From Primulina eburnea (Eukaryota; Streptophyta; Magnoliopsida; Lamiales; Gesneriaceae), in assembly GCF_022965805.1 (NCBI RefSeq), contig NC_133110.1:29074668-29138667 (forward strand): a stretch of DNA of 64,000 bases. Direction: 5' to 3'. Positions within the stretch are counted from its first letter, which is position 1, and every line of letters begins with the position of its first letter. Positions 55,354-64,000 of the stretch are shown here, one piece after another. The position numbers were made by a program, and so were the translations under genes. The notes below the pieces were generated by a model. That model made no database searches and had not been told where the DNA came from. It saw only the letters and a list, made by a program, of their open reading frames with translations.

Positions 55354-57690
55354 CTAGAGCCAACTACCCATATGTTCAAAACCCATTGATTCGCGATGCT
55401 TGTTGAACAATGGTCCAGGTAAAGGCTTAGCTAGTGGATCAACAACATAATCTGCGGAGCCGACTTTGTCAATAGACACTACTCTTCTTTCCACAATCTC
55501 TCCGAGGATGTGGTACTTTCTCAATACGAGTTTGGATTTCTGATGAGACCTTGGCTCCTTTGCTTGAGCTAAAGCTCCCGTGTTGTCACACAACACCGGG
55601 ATAGGAGCAACTTCATTAGGAATGACGTCCAACTCTTAGACGAAATTCCTTATCCAAACAGCCTCTCTTGCTGCATCTGATGCAGCAATGTATTCGGCCT
55701 CTGTGCTGGAATCCGCAATATTGTCATGCTTGGAACTCTTCCAAGAGACAGCAGCACCATTGAGCATGAATACAAACCTAGAGGTTGACTTCGATTTATC
55801 GATATCGCTTTGGAAGCTAGAGTCGGTATAGCCTTCCAATTTCAGTTCTCTATCCCCATAGACCAAGAACAACTTATTGGTCCTTCTCAACAACTTGAGG
55901 ATGTCTTTCACAGCTTTATGGTGTGGAAGACCGGGGTTCGATTGATATCTCTTCACTACACATAGTGAAAACGCCACGTCAGGACGTGTAGATATCATCC
56001 CATACATGATGCTACCATTTGCCGAAGCATACGGAATGCGTGTCATCGCCACTATCTCTGCATCTGTCTTGGGAGACAGACTTGGATAGGGACACGCCAT
56101 GACACACTGGTAGACGTCCTCTCATGGACTCATCCATCGAGAACCGCTTCACGATGGTATCAATGTATGTGGACTAGGTGAGACCAAGCCATCTTTTCGA
56201 TCTATCTCAATAGATCTGTATCCCAATACAAAAGATGCTTCACCCAAGTCCTGTATCGAGAACTCACTCGCTAATCATATCTTAGTTGATTGCAACATTC
56301 CTACATCATTCCCAATGAGTAGAATGTTATCAACATAAAATATCGGGAATGTCACGACACTCCCACTGACCTTCTTATACACTCAGGGTCCCTCATGATT
56401 CTTAGTAAATCAAACTCTTTGATCGTACTATCGAATCTGAGGTTCCAACTCCTAGATGCCTTCTTTAGACCATAAATAGATCTCTGAAGTTTGCATACCA
56501 TATGCTCACTTCCGACAGATGTAAACCCTTCAGGTTGAGACATGTAAAACACTTTCTCAAAATCCATATTAAGAAAGACTTGTCTTAACATCCATCTACC
56601 ATATCTCATAGTCATACTATGCAGCTATGGCTAATAAAATCCTTATGGACTTGAACATTGCGACTGGGAAAAGGTTTCTTCAAAGTCAACTCCTTGTCTT
56701 TCAGTGTAACCTTTTGCCACCAATCGCGCCTTGAAGGTCAATACCTTCCCATCCGCCCCAAGTCCCTGTGGGAACAGTTCCCACAGGTGGATCCACAAGA
56801 TCCTACACTTGGTTCGAATGCATGGAATTCATCTCAGATTCCATTGCTTCAAGCCACTTGGATGAATCGGCATCAGATAACGCTTTCTTGAAGGTCCTTG
56901 GATCACATCCATGGTTAGGCTCATCATGGCCCTCTTCAAGAAGCAGACCATACCTCATAGGTGGTCTCGAGACTTTCTCGTATATGCTAGGAGCTTGTAT
57001 CTCCTCTCTTGGCTCATCGGGTGTGGGTTCTATAATTGTGGGTTTCTCTCGAACCTCTTCGAGTTCTATCATCTGCCTTTTTCTATCCAATAGAAAATCC
57101 CTTTCCTAAAAGGTTGCATTCCTAGAAACAAACACCTTTGTTTCTTGGGGATGATAGAAATAATATCCAACTCAATTCCTTGGATATCCCACAAAGTAAC
57201 ATAAAATGGATCAACAATCCAATTTATCTCCCACTTTCCTGCTTCACATAAGCAGGGCTCCCCATATTCTAAGATAAGAATATTTGGGAGGCTTACCCAT
57301 CCATATCTCATATGGTATTTGCCTTTGAATGGACATTTAGTAGAATATCTTTTACTTTTAAGTTATAGAGATCGTTTTTCAAGTTCTCAAGTACCAATTA
57401 AACATTCATTCTTGTAAATGTTGCAAACACCTTTGCTAAATAAACAAGAATATCCATTTTTATCATAATAGAAATGGAAACAATGTTTTACAAAATTAGG
57501 TACAAACAAAACATCTCACAAAATTAACTTAAACTATTGTTCAACAATAAGTAAACATCCTCAATAGCCTTGGCAGCAACTCTTGCTCCATTGCCCATTC
57601 TCAAGAAGGTCACACCTTCCTTAAGCTTCCTACTTCTTCCCATCACCTGTAACCCATTACAGAGATGTGAGTCACAACCGGTATCTAATA
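55354..57690 (-). pseudogene. Decayed pol of Copia G, integrase missing
   Basis: Minus strand. Protease-like SWVLDTGCDSHLC lies near 57690-57645. A stretch like DIISIIPKKQRCLFLG, the usual pre-RT region, is at 57311-57069. RT pieces are at 57090-56803 (SKWLEAMESEMNSMHSNQV) and 56615-56352 (FLNMDFEKVFYMSQPEGF). RNase H is at 56100-55354 (MYGMISTRPDVAFSL, TEAEYIAASDAAREAVWI, VPIPVLCDNTGALAQAKE). The integrase core is absent, apparently deleted around 57300-57400. Many frameshifts and stops. Confidence 0.8.
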
Positions 57691-57727
57691 CCCAAGAAGT
57701 AGAGTTAATTAAAATGTTTACTTAAAT

Positions 57728-58588
57728 CTAGAACATACCGTTTCCAGAACATTTCTGGGCAAGATATTCTTTGCAATTTCGCCTCCAATGTCCAGGCTTC
57801 TTGCAGTGATGACATACATCATTAGTCTTGTCAGCCTTAACTGGTCTGGCTGCCTCAACAGGGTTCGGAGATTGCCTCAACAGGGGCACGTTCTTCTCGG
57901 GACGTTGGAAAGAACTCTTCTTTCCCTTCCCATGTGGATCAATCTTCGTACCAGATGAAGAACCCACATAAAGAACCAACTTCTCTTTCTTGATGGTGGA
58001 TTCAAACGTAACAAGCATGTTCACCAACTCCTCAAGGGTCGGTTCCATCTTGTTCATGTTGAAATTCACCACAAAAGGATCAAATGAGCTAGGCAGCGAT
58101 AACAGCAACACGTCGGTGGTCAACTCCGAAGGCAAGATCAAATCCATGCCAACGAGCTTGTCCACGAGCCCGATCACCTTTAGGCCATGCTCATGGACCG
58201 AGGCCCCATCTCGCATGCGCAAAGTGATCAGCTCCTTGACGGTTGCATGCCTAAGAGGACGCGTTTGCTCTCCAAAGAGCTCCTTGAGGTGCAAATGAAT
58301 GTCAGCAGCATTCTTTGCACCCTCAAAACGCCTCTGTAGCTCATCGTTCATAGAAGTCAGCATATAACACCTGGCTATCAAGTCATGGTCACACCATTCC
58401 TTGTAAGCCTGCAATTCCTCAGGATTGCAGTCAGTCGGAGCCTCAACAGGGGGCGACTGAGTCAGTGTATATGTTACCCTTTCCGAATTTAAGACTATTT
58501 TCAAATTTCTTAGCCAAGTGAGGTAATTAGGTCCAGTTAATATGTGTTTGTCGAGTATTATAGATATCGAATTGCGCATCGAAGACAT
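57728..58588 (-). CDS. Gag of Copia G
   Basis: 286 codons from MSSMRNSISIILDKHILTGP. UBN2-type Copia gag with LTGPNYLTWLRNLKIVL near the start, the central helical region with LHLKELFGEQTRPLRHATVK, and a CCHC knuckle CHHCKKPGHWRRNC near the end. The frame is open, while the pol that follows is broken. It ends at TTT then a stop, just before the protease-like stretch, so the frame was probably continuous with pol originally. Confidence 0.82.
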   Translation of the reverse strand: MSSMRNSISIILDKHILTGPNYLTWLRNLKIVLNSERVTYTLTQSPPVEAPTDCNPEELQAYKEWCDHDLIARCYMLTSMNDELQRRFEGAKNAADIHLHLKELFGEQTRPLRHATVKELITLRMRDGASVHEHGLKVIGLVDKLVGMDLILPSELTTDVLLLSLPSSFDPFVVNFNMNKMEPTLEELVNMLVTFESTIKKEKLVLYVGSSSGTKIDPHGKGKKSSFQRPEKNVPLLRQSPNPVEAARPVKADKTNDVCHHCKKPGHWRRNCKEYLAQKCSGNGMF

Positions 58589-60393
58589 TGTTGATTTGTA
58601 CTGAAAAGTAAAAACAGATAAATGTTGATGACTATTTTAAAATATTTGGTAAGATATAAAGTATGGACTTTAACTTTATAAATATTTACTCCCACTGTTT
58701 TGACATCTTTCACTACCCTCTAGTGAAAACGGGAAACTCTTTCCTCAGTAGGTACGTAAGGTCCAATTAGCGAATTGTGATCCCGAATAATATCGGCCAT
58801 CACAATTCCTAAAAGGTAGTTTCCAATTGCATCGCCATGCAACCCTCTACGTATACTTTTGTTTCACGTTTGATTAGGACCCAATAATATGACGTCGTTC
58901 ATCTTTACGTGTCAAGCCTAACCCATCGATATTGAACCTTAATGGACGGTCGCCATGAGTTCCCTCAATAATATGAGCCGAAATCATGGGAGTTCCACGT
59001 AGTTCACATCACCATGTCAATGGATGTCACAGCTTTCCGGCACCCAGGGCCCCCTCAATAATATGAGCCGAGCCCCGAGTACGGGTAGCGTTCATCATGC
59101 ACCCATTGTCGATGGAAGACAAGGAAATTATAACCAATTTTATAATTCCCCTTTTCGGGCTTGATATTAATTTTGAATCTTATTCAAAATGAGGGTTTTT
59201 AATTTTGAAAGGTCTCATCATTAATTTTATTTTAAAAGCTCGCCATGTTTGATCGTATGTTTGCCGGATTCATGCAACTTTGTTATTATCATAATAATAA
59301 CGCACATACTCATTATTTATAACATATCATGCATATATTATAAACAGTAAACAATACAAGGATGATCAATTGCCCCAACACTAATGGCCCGTGTGAGCCA
59401 AACACGGGCCTAGGTCCAATCCTAGGGTAAATGCACGGGATGCAAATGCAACTACATTATTACATTAGCATCCAATATTACATGTCTTCGATCTTCATAA
59501 TCACCAAGGCCACCATCTTCCAATCTTGATCTTCACCTATTCTAATATTTACAATTAAATATCCATGGCACATAGGGATACATCTCATGGGGGGTGGGAA
59601 CGGGCCATAAACCAAGCCCACTTTAAATTGATAATTATTACAATCATACAACACAAATATCCTAGCATACACCTAGCAAATTGGGCTTGGGCTTTTGATC
59701 ATCCTTCATGCATAATATCACATATCATACACCATCAATTAATTATCACTATAATTAATTGATCCAATATTATATATCTTGATCCAATCACTAACCGCCA
59801 CAATTATAAATTAAATTAACAAAGTATACAAACACCTTTGTCTACTTTCAAATTAATTTATTTATAATCGAATTTCTTGTAAATCACAATTTACTATAAA
59901 TAATTAAAGTCCAACTTCAATTATTTATTTTATGAGAAAACATGTGCAACAATTGTAAATTTAAACTTAAGGGCCCAACAACCATTTTTCACCAAAAATA
60001 CTTTGGCCCATTTAAATTTCACAAATTATGTTGTCCATCCAATGGCCCAACATCTCAAGGCCCATGACACTAAGATTCACCAAAACACTTTTGGAAACCC
60101 TAGCCGTCATCGCCGTCGCCGGAGCTCCGTCGCCGGATTCCGGCAACAACAAAAAAATTTTTTTTATTTTAAAAAGACATTTCGGGCAGCCCCTTGGGCT
60201 GCCCCTCGGCTGCCCGAAATTTTCGGGCAGCCCCTTTCGGGCAGCCCCTCGGCTGCCCGGAAAAACATTTTTTTTTTTTGTTTTCTTAAAAAATTTTCGG
60301 CCCTATCAATACATGCACAAAAAATTTCTCAAGCGGTTAGAAATCGATCTCAACATAATATTACGTAAATATTACACAAAATCCGTAACCTAA
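58589..60393 (-). other. 5' leader of Copia G, with GGGCTGCCCGAA palindromes
   Basis: About 1.8 kb between the PBS and gag, with no convincing ORF. At 60181-60260, near the PBS, TTCGGGCAGCCCC and its inverse GGGGCTGCCCGAA occur five to six times in alternating orientation and can form a strong hairpin. Repeats of CTCAATAATATGAGCCGA occur twice near 58970 and 59055. Confidence 0.6.
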
Positions 60394-60405
60394 GCTCTGA
60401 TACCA
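60394..60405 (-). promoter_or_regulatory. Primer binding site of Copia G
   Basis: TGGTATCAGAGC on the minus strand, two bases after the LTR end ...CCGCTTTCA (60408). Confidence 0.9.
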
Positions 60406-60407
60406 AT

Positions 60408-60662
60408 TGAAAGCGGACCGGTTACGGTGGCCGGAAACGCAACGGAAGCACAAAAAATCGAAATTTTGAGGGAATAATTTCGGCCACCCCTAGGACTTGT
60501 GCAATATTTACAAAAACAAAAACACCATACATAGGATGTTTAGAATGTTTTTGTTTTTGTAAATATTGCACAAGTCCTAGGGGTGGCCGAAATTATTCCC
60601 TCAAAATTTCGATTTTTTGTGCTTCCGTTGCGTTTCCGGCCACCGTAACCGGTCCGCTTTCA
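60408..60662. repeat. 117-bp inverted repeat from LTR tails of G
   Basis: 60408-60524 is the reverse complement of 60546-60662. The 21 bases between them (CCATACATAGGATGTTTAGAA) also occur, inverted, at the end of the forward LTR near 53478-53495. This is the second inversion junction. Confidence 0.93.
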
Positions 60663-62872
60663 TAATGTCCCTAAGACGGCTTTCAGGACCAGGTATGGTC
60701 ATTTTGAGTTTCTTGTGATGTCGTTTGGTTTGACCAATGCCCCTTCAGTCTTCATGGATTTGATGAACCGTGTGTTCAAGCCGTTCTTGGATAGCTTCGT
60801 CATTGTCTTTATCGACGATATTCTTATCTATTCCAAGACCAGAGAGCTTCATGCAGAGCATCTCAGAGTTGTGCTTCAGTTGTTGCGAGAGAAGAGGTTG
60901 TTTGCCAAGTTGAAGAAGTGTGAGTTTTGGCTGGATCAGATTTCTTTTCTAGGCCATGTCGTTTCGAGAGATGGCATTGCTGTTGATCCATTGAAGATTG
61001 AGGCGATTCAGAATTGGCCTATTCCTACTTCTGTTTCAGAGGTGCGCAGTTTCCTTGGTTTGGCGGGTTACTATCGTCGTTTCATTTCAAATTTTTCCAA
61101 GATTGCCCTGCCATTGTCCAATCTGACGAGGAAGACTGTGAAGTTCGAGTGGTCCATCGATTGCCAGAGTGCATTCCAAGAGCTTGAAGTATCTGTTTTC
61201 GCAGAAAGAGCTCAACATGCGGCAGAGGAGGTGGTTAGAGCTTGTCAAGGATTATGATGTGACTATCAGTTACCACCCAGGGAAGGCAAACGTTGTGGCA
61301 GATGCGTTGAGTCGCAAGTCGAGTGCTTCATCGAGTTCTTTGATTCAGAGGCCATTGTTGATGGATTTTCAGAGAGAGGAGATAGATCTGGTTATTCCAG
61401 GTACCATTGCTCGTCTTTCAGCGTTGGTTATTCGATCTACTTTGACGGACAAGATCCGTAGAGAGCAGTCGACTGATGTTCAGTTGACAGAGTTGAGAGC
61501 TAGAGCAGAGGAGAGAGGGAACTCAGAGTTTGGTTCGAGTGTTGATGGTTTGGTGACTTTCAGAGGCCGTATTTGTGTTCCTGTTGGCGATGATATTCGA
61601 CGAGACATTCTGACAGAGGCTCATACCGCACCTTATTCGATTCATCCAGGTAGTACGAAGATGTATCAGGATCTTCGTCGACTCTATTGGTGGCCAGGTA
61701 TGAAGAAAGATGTTGCTTTGTTCATTTCTCAGTGCCTTACTTGTCAGCAGGTGAAGATTGAGCATCAGAGACCTGCTGGGACATTGTTATCATTGCCGAT
61801 TCCTTAGTGGAAGTGGGAGCATATTACGATGGATTTCGTGACTGGTCTTCCCAGAGTTCAGAGAGGTTATAATTCCATTTGGGTCATCGTTGATCGATTG
61901 ACCAAGTCAGCGCACTTTCTTCCAGTCAAGACGACGTACTCCATGAATCAGTACGCCGAGGACTACATTGCAGAGATTGTTAGACTTCACGGTGTCCCTG
62001 TGTCGATCGTGTCTGATCGTGACCCTAGATTTACTTCCGAGTTTTGGAAGAGTCTGCACAGAGCTATGGGTTCGCGGTTAGCATTAAGTACAGCTTATCA
62101 TCCCCAGAGCGACGGTCAGTCAGAGAGAGTCATTCAGATTCTTGAGGATATGCTCAGAGCTTGTACTATTGACTATTCTGGTAGCTGGGATTCTAAATTT
62201 CCACTTGTGGAGTTCACGTACAACAATAGCTACCAGGCGTCGATTGGGATGGCACCATATGAGGCACTTTATGGCAGGAAGTGCAGATCGCCTTTGTTTT
62301 GGGATGAGGTTGGTGAGAGGAAGATGTTGGGTCCCGAGTTGGTCCAGCAGACGGCCGATGTTGTTGCAGTGATCAGAGAGAGGATGAAGACTGCTCAGTC
62401 CAGACAGAAGAGCTATGCAGATGTTCTTCGCAGACCTTTGCAGTTCGAGGTTGGCGATCATGTATTTTTGAAGATAGCACCTCTCAAGGGTGTGATGCGA
62501 TTTGGTAAGAAGGGTAAGCTGAGTCCGAGGTTTATTGGCCCTTTTGAGATCTTGGACAGAGTTGGTGACAGAGCCTACAAATTAGCCCTACCGCCCGATC
62601 TTGACAGAGTCCATAATGTGTTTCATGTTTCGATGCTCAGGAAATATATTGCAGATCCTTCCCATGTTCTTCGCCACGAGCCATTGGACTTGACGCCGAG
62701 TTTGACGTACCAAGAGATTCCGATTCAGATTTTGGATCGCACAGTTAGAGTTCTGAGGAACAAAGAGATCGGCATCGTTAAAGTCCTTTGGGGGAACCAT
62801 TTGATAGAGGAAGCTACGTGGGAACCAGAGGATGAGATGAGAGAGAAGTATCCTGAGTTGTTCGTGCAGTGA
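60663..62872 (+). pseudogene. Gag-Pol of Ty3 element C, second part (RT to chromodomain)
   Basis: It resumes the RT at [15 protein letters not shown] and contains [10 protein letters not shown]. At about 61177-61186, AFQELK runs straight into [11 protein letters not shown] and the frame changes. By comparison with A and B, about 100 residues of RNase H are gone, including the DAS and Glu active-site region. Integrase follows, with the HHCC finger near [13 protein letters not shown], then TAG at 61805-61807 where relatives have a Glu codon (PIPEWKW), then DDE motifs VSDRDPRF and SERVIQILEDML. The end EEATWEPEDEMREKYPELF is chromodomain-like. Element C cannot make a complete Pol. Confidence 0.9.
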
Positions 62873-62899
62873 CGTCAATTTCGCGGACGAAATTCCTCT

Positions 62900-62912
62900 A
62901 AGGAGGGGAGAT
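62900..62912 (+). other. Polypurine tract of element C
   Basis: AAGGAGGGGAGAT directly before the 3' LTR. Confidence 0.87.
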
Positions 62913-63382
62913 TGTAATAGCCGAGCCCGGTGTACGGTACGGTTTAGGCTTTCCTTGTTTATTTGGTTTTGTGATTAGATGTTTAGAGTTGTGTTTTGGG
63001 CCATAGTATTATTGGTTATTATTGTTAATGAGGTGTTAGATGTTGTTGATTGTTCGTTTCAGTGTTTCGGTTCGATTTTCAGTTGCCTTGGTTTGTTCTT
63101 GGCCGAAGTGGTACCGCACCCGCACCCTTGCAAGGACCGCACCCGCGGTCATTTATGTTGGATTTTGATGGTTTTACCGTGAGGACACCGCACCCGTGGC
63201 AGTGTAAGCACCGCACCCGCGGTGAGACCGCACCCGCGGTAAATGTAGCACCGCACCCGCGGTCATCGTGCATGGGAATTATTTTGGTTGGCCGAAGGCA
63301 TAGCGCACCCGCGGTGCTTGTGGTAGCGCACCCGCGGTGGAGGTATGGGCGAGTTTTTAAGTTGCTTTTTGGAGTTGTTGGC
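62913..63382 (+). repeat. 3' LTR of element C, cut by element D
   Basis: 470 bases nearly identical to 42749-43218, including the ACCGCACCCGCGGT array (63113-63339). It stops after GTTGTTGGC, where LTR D begins; the 5' copy continues GTTGTTGGCCATACC. Confidence 0.88.
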
Positions 63383-63550
63383 TGTAATGCCCGAGAATTT
63401 AATTACCGTAATCTGGAATGATTTGGATATGATTACTGTAATCAGAGATTAATCCGGAATGATTTATTGAATTAATCGAGATGATTATAGACGGGACGCG
63501 TTCTTGTTAGATTTTGAAAGGAAGAATATTGCGTGTGCGTGACTCGAAGG

Positions 63551-63840
63551 TCTCGCGCATATGCGCGAGAAGTGTACGCGCATATGCGCGAGCCATGCGA
63601 GAAGCCAAGGGAGAAATCCAGAAAGTTTGGCGCACATGCGCGGTGTAAGTGCGCGCACATGCGCGGCAAGGCCAGAACCAGTGGCGCATATGCGCGAGTA
63701 GAGTGGCGCATATGCGCGGGAGGGTCAGAAGGGGTGGCGCATATGCGCGGAAATAATGGCGCATATGCGCGAGTAGCATTCTCGCCGAGACAGTAGGTCT
63801 CGCGCATATGCGCGAGTAGTGGCCGCGCATATGCGCGAGA
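63551..63840 (+). promoter_or_regulatory. Ten GCGCATATGCGC palindromes in five pairs (element D)
   Basis: Units such as TCTCGCGCATATGCGCGAGA (perfect over 20 bases) come in pairs about 7 bases apart. The longer gaps between pairs contain CCAGAA or TCAGAA, as the CAGAA box in A and B does. One pair has ACATG for ATATG. The block ends about 45 bases before the TATA tract. Confidence 0.78.
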
Positions 63841-63884
63841 CGTGCTGCGTGAAGAAGTATGCCACGTTTTTCTACATGCATGGA

Positions 63885-63900
63885 GTATATATATATACAT
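63885..63900 (+). promoter_or_regulatory. TATA box of element D LTR
   Basis: GTATATATATATACAT about 45 bases after the palindromes, followed by TCATTCAGAATAG. Confidence 0.6.
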
Positions 63901-64000
63901 ATAACAAGCGTCTCTCATTCAGAATAGCAAAGGAAATCGACAAGTTTGGGGGAAAGCTTTGTTCTTTTTCTTCGAAATCGATTTGCGAGTAAACCGTCTA

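Larger units (their letters stand above)
51475..60662 (-). mobile_element. Copia element 'G' with inverted interior, inserted in pol of element C
   Basis: It is bounded by TAATG at 51470-51474 and 60663-60667. The outer ends are in plus orientation: LTR head TGTTAGAG at 51475 and LTR tail CCGCTTTCA at 60662. The interior (PBS 60394-60405, gag, pol, polypurine tract) is in minus orientation. Layout: forward LTR 1 to about 2020 (51475-53495); reverse LTR head (53493-55339); internal region (55340-60407); reverse LTR tail (60408-60545); forward LTR tail (60546-60662). This is what an inversion with one breakpoint in each LTR would leave. Confidence 0.88.
42749..63382 (+). mobile_element. Ty3 retrotransposon 'C', interrupted by E, G and D
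   Basis: It starts TGTAATAGCC at 42749 inside Copia F. Its parts are the 5' LTR (42749 to about 43770), gag-pol 49521-51474 and 60663-62872, a polypurine tract 62900-62912 and the 3' LTR from 62913, cut at 63383 by element D. E occupies about 43771-49450 and G 51475-60662. The 5' LTR end and PBS are missing, apparently lost in a deletion at the E junction. It is of the MPPKRK Gag type, like B, but its LTR carries the palindrome type of E. Confidence 0.85.
63383..64000 (+). mobile_element. Start of a Ty3 LTR ('D'), continues past the window
   Basis: It starts TGTAATGCCCGAGAATTTAATTA, similar to the start of LTR E. It contains ten GCGCATATGCGC palindromes (63551-63840), a TATA tract (63885-63900) and TCATTCAGAATAGC, as in A and E. 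The target duplication is presumably TTGGC (63378-63382), but the other end is not visible. Confidence 0.82.

Noticed and set aside
60408..60662. A small MITE with 117-bp terminal repeats
   Set aside because: Both arms are the LTR tail of G ending CCGCTTTCA, the left arm directly abuts the PBS, and there is no own target duplication.
51475..60662. Self-integration of G cDNA, or G inserted into a solo G LTR
   Set aside because: A single inversion with one small duplication and one 174-base loss explains all four LTR pieces more simply. Self-integration normally gives circles, and a second insertion would need its own duplication.
63551..63840. Regular short repeats that look like a CRISPR array
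   Set aside because: The repeats are perfect palindromes in an LTR upstream of a TATA tract, the spacers share CAGAA boxes, and the genome is a plant.

Overview
The window is nuclear DNA from a plant, very probably a eudicot. The evidence is a multi-exon DICER-LIKE 1 (DCL1)-type gene with GT-AG introns, a TNP2-type CACTA transposon and many Ty3 and Ty1/Copia LTR retrotransposons primed by initiator-Met tRNA (TGGTATCAGAGC). The sequence does not fix the species. There is no bacterial or organellar gene organisation.

Layout. (1) 1-578: end of an LTR (family 'G') inserted in a CACTA element. (2) 579-13905: the CACTA element on the minus strand, with a decayed TNP2-like transposase at 742-3640 and subterminal repeats and terminus at 13480-13905. 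It is split by a complete, young Ty3 chromovirus-like element ('A', 3842-12659, TSD TATTC, intact Gag-Pol ORF). (3) 13906-14807: 3' flank of DCL1. (4) 14808-39268: a DCL1 pseudogene on the minus strand, from the helicase C-terminal region through DUF283, PAZ, RNase IIIa, RNase IIIb and the dsRNA-binding domains. It has two in-frame stops, at least five frameshifts and a damaged splice acceptor. One intron (19034-37775, about 18.7 kb) holds a Copia element ('H', 19465-26840, TSD GTCAT) and a Ty3 element ('B', 28215-37089, TSD CGAAC, with an hAT-type MITE in one LTR). (5) 39420-64000: nested retrotransposons. A decayed Copia ('F', from 39420) is interrupted at 42749 by Ty3 element 'C'. C is itself interrupted by a gag-only Ty3 derivative ('E', about 43771-49450), by Copia element 'G' (51475-60662, TSD TAATG) and by a Ty3 LTR ('D', 63383 to the window edge).

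The host gene appears non-functional, although its RNase III catalytic residues are still readable. Most elements are broken in complementary ways: B lacks the Gag core, E lacks Pol, C lacks most of RNase H, and the central part of G is inverted. Only A looks fully competent, with H close to it.

The most interesting signals are in the LTRs. A, B, C, D, E and H each carry a tandem cluster of GC-rich palindromes, in A, D, E and H just upstream of a TATA box. Palindrome type does not follow element lineage: A and E have homologous LTR bodies but different palindromes, whereas A and B, or C and E, share palindromes despite different Gag types. Further downstream, at the same place in the leader, A and E carry arrays of hairpins with constant loops (AGCCAT in A, TGATTC in E), and in E the stems covary. 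Element G has suffered an inversion with one breakpoint in each LTR, leaving a 1.85-kb near-perfect inverted repeat inside the pol gene of C.
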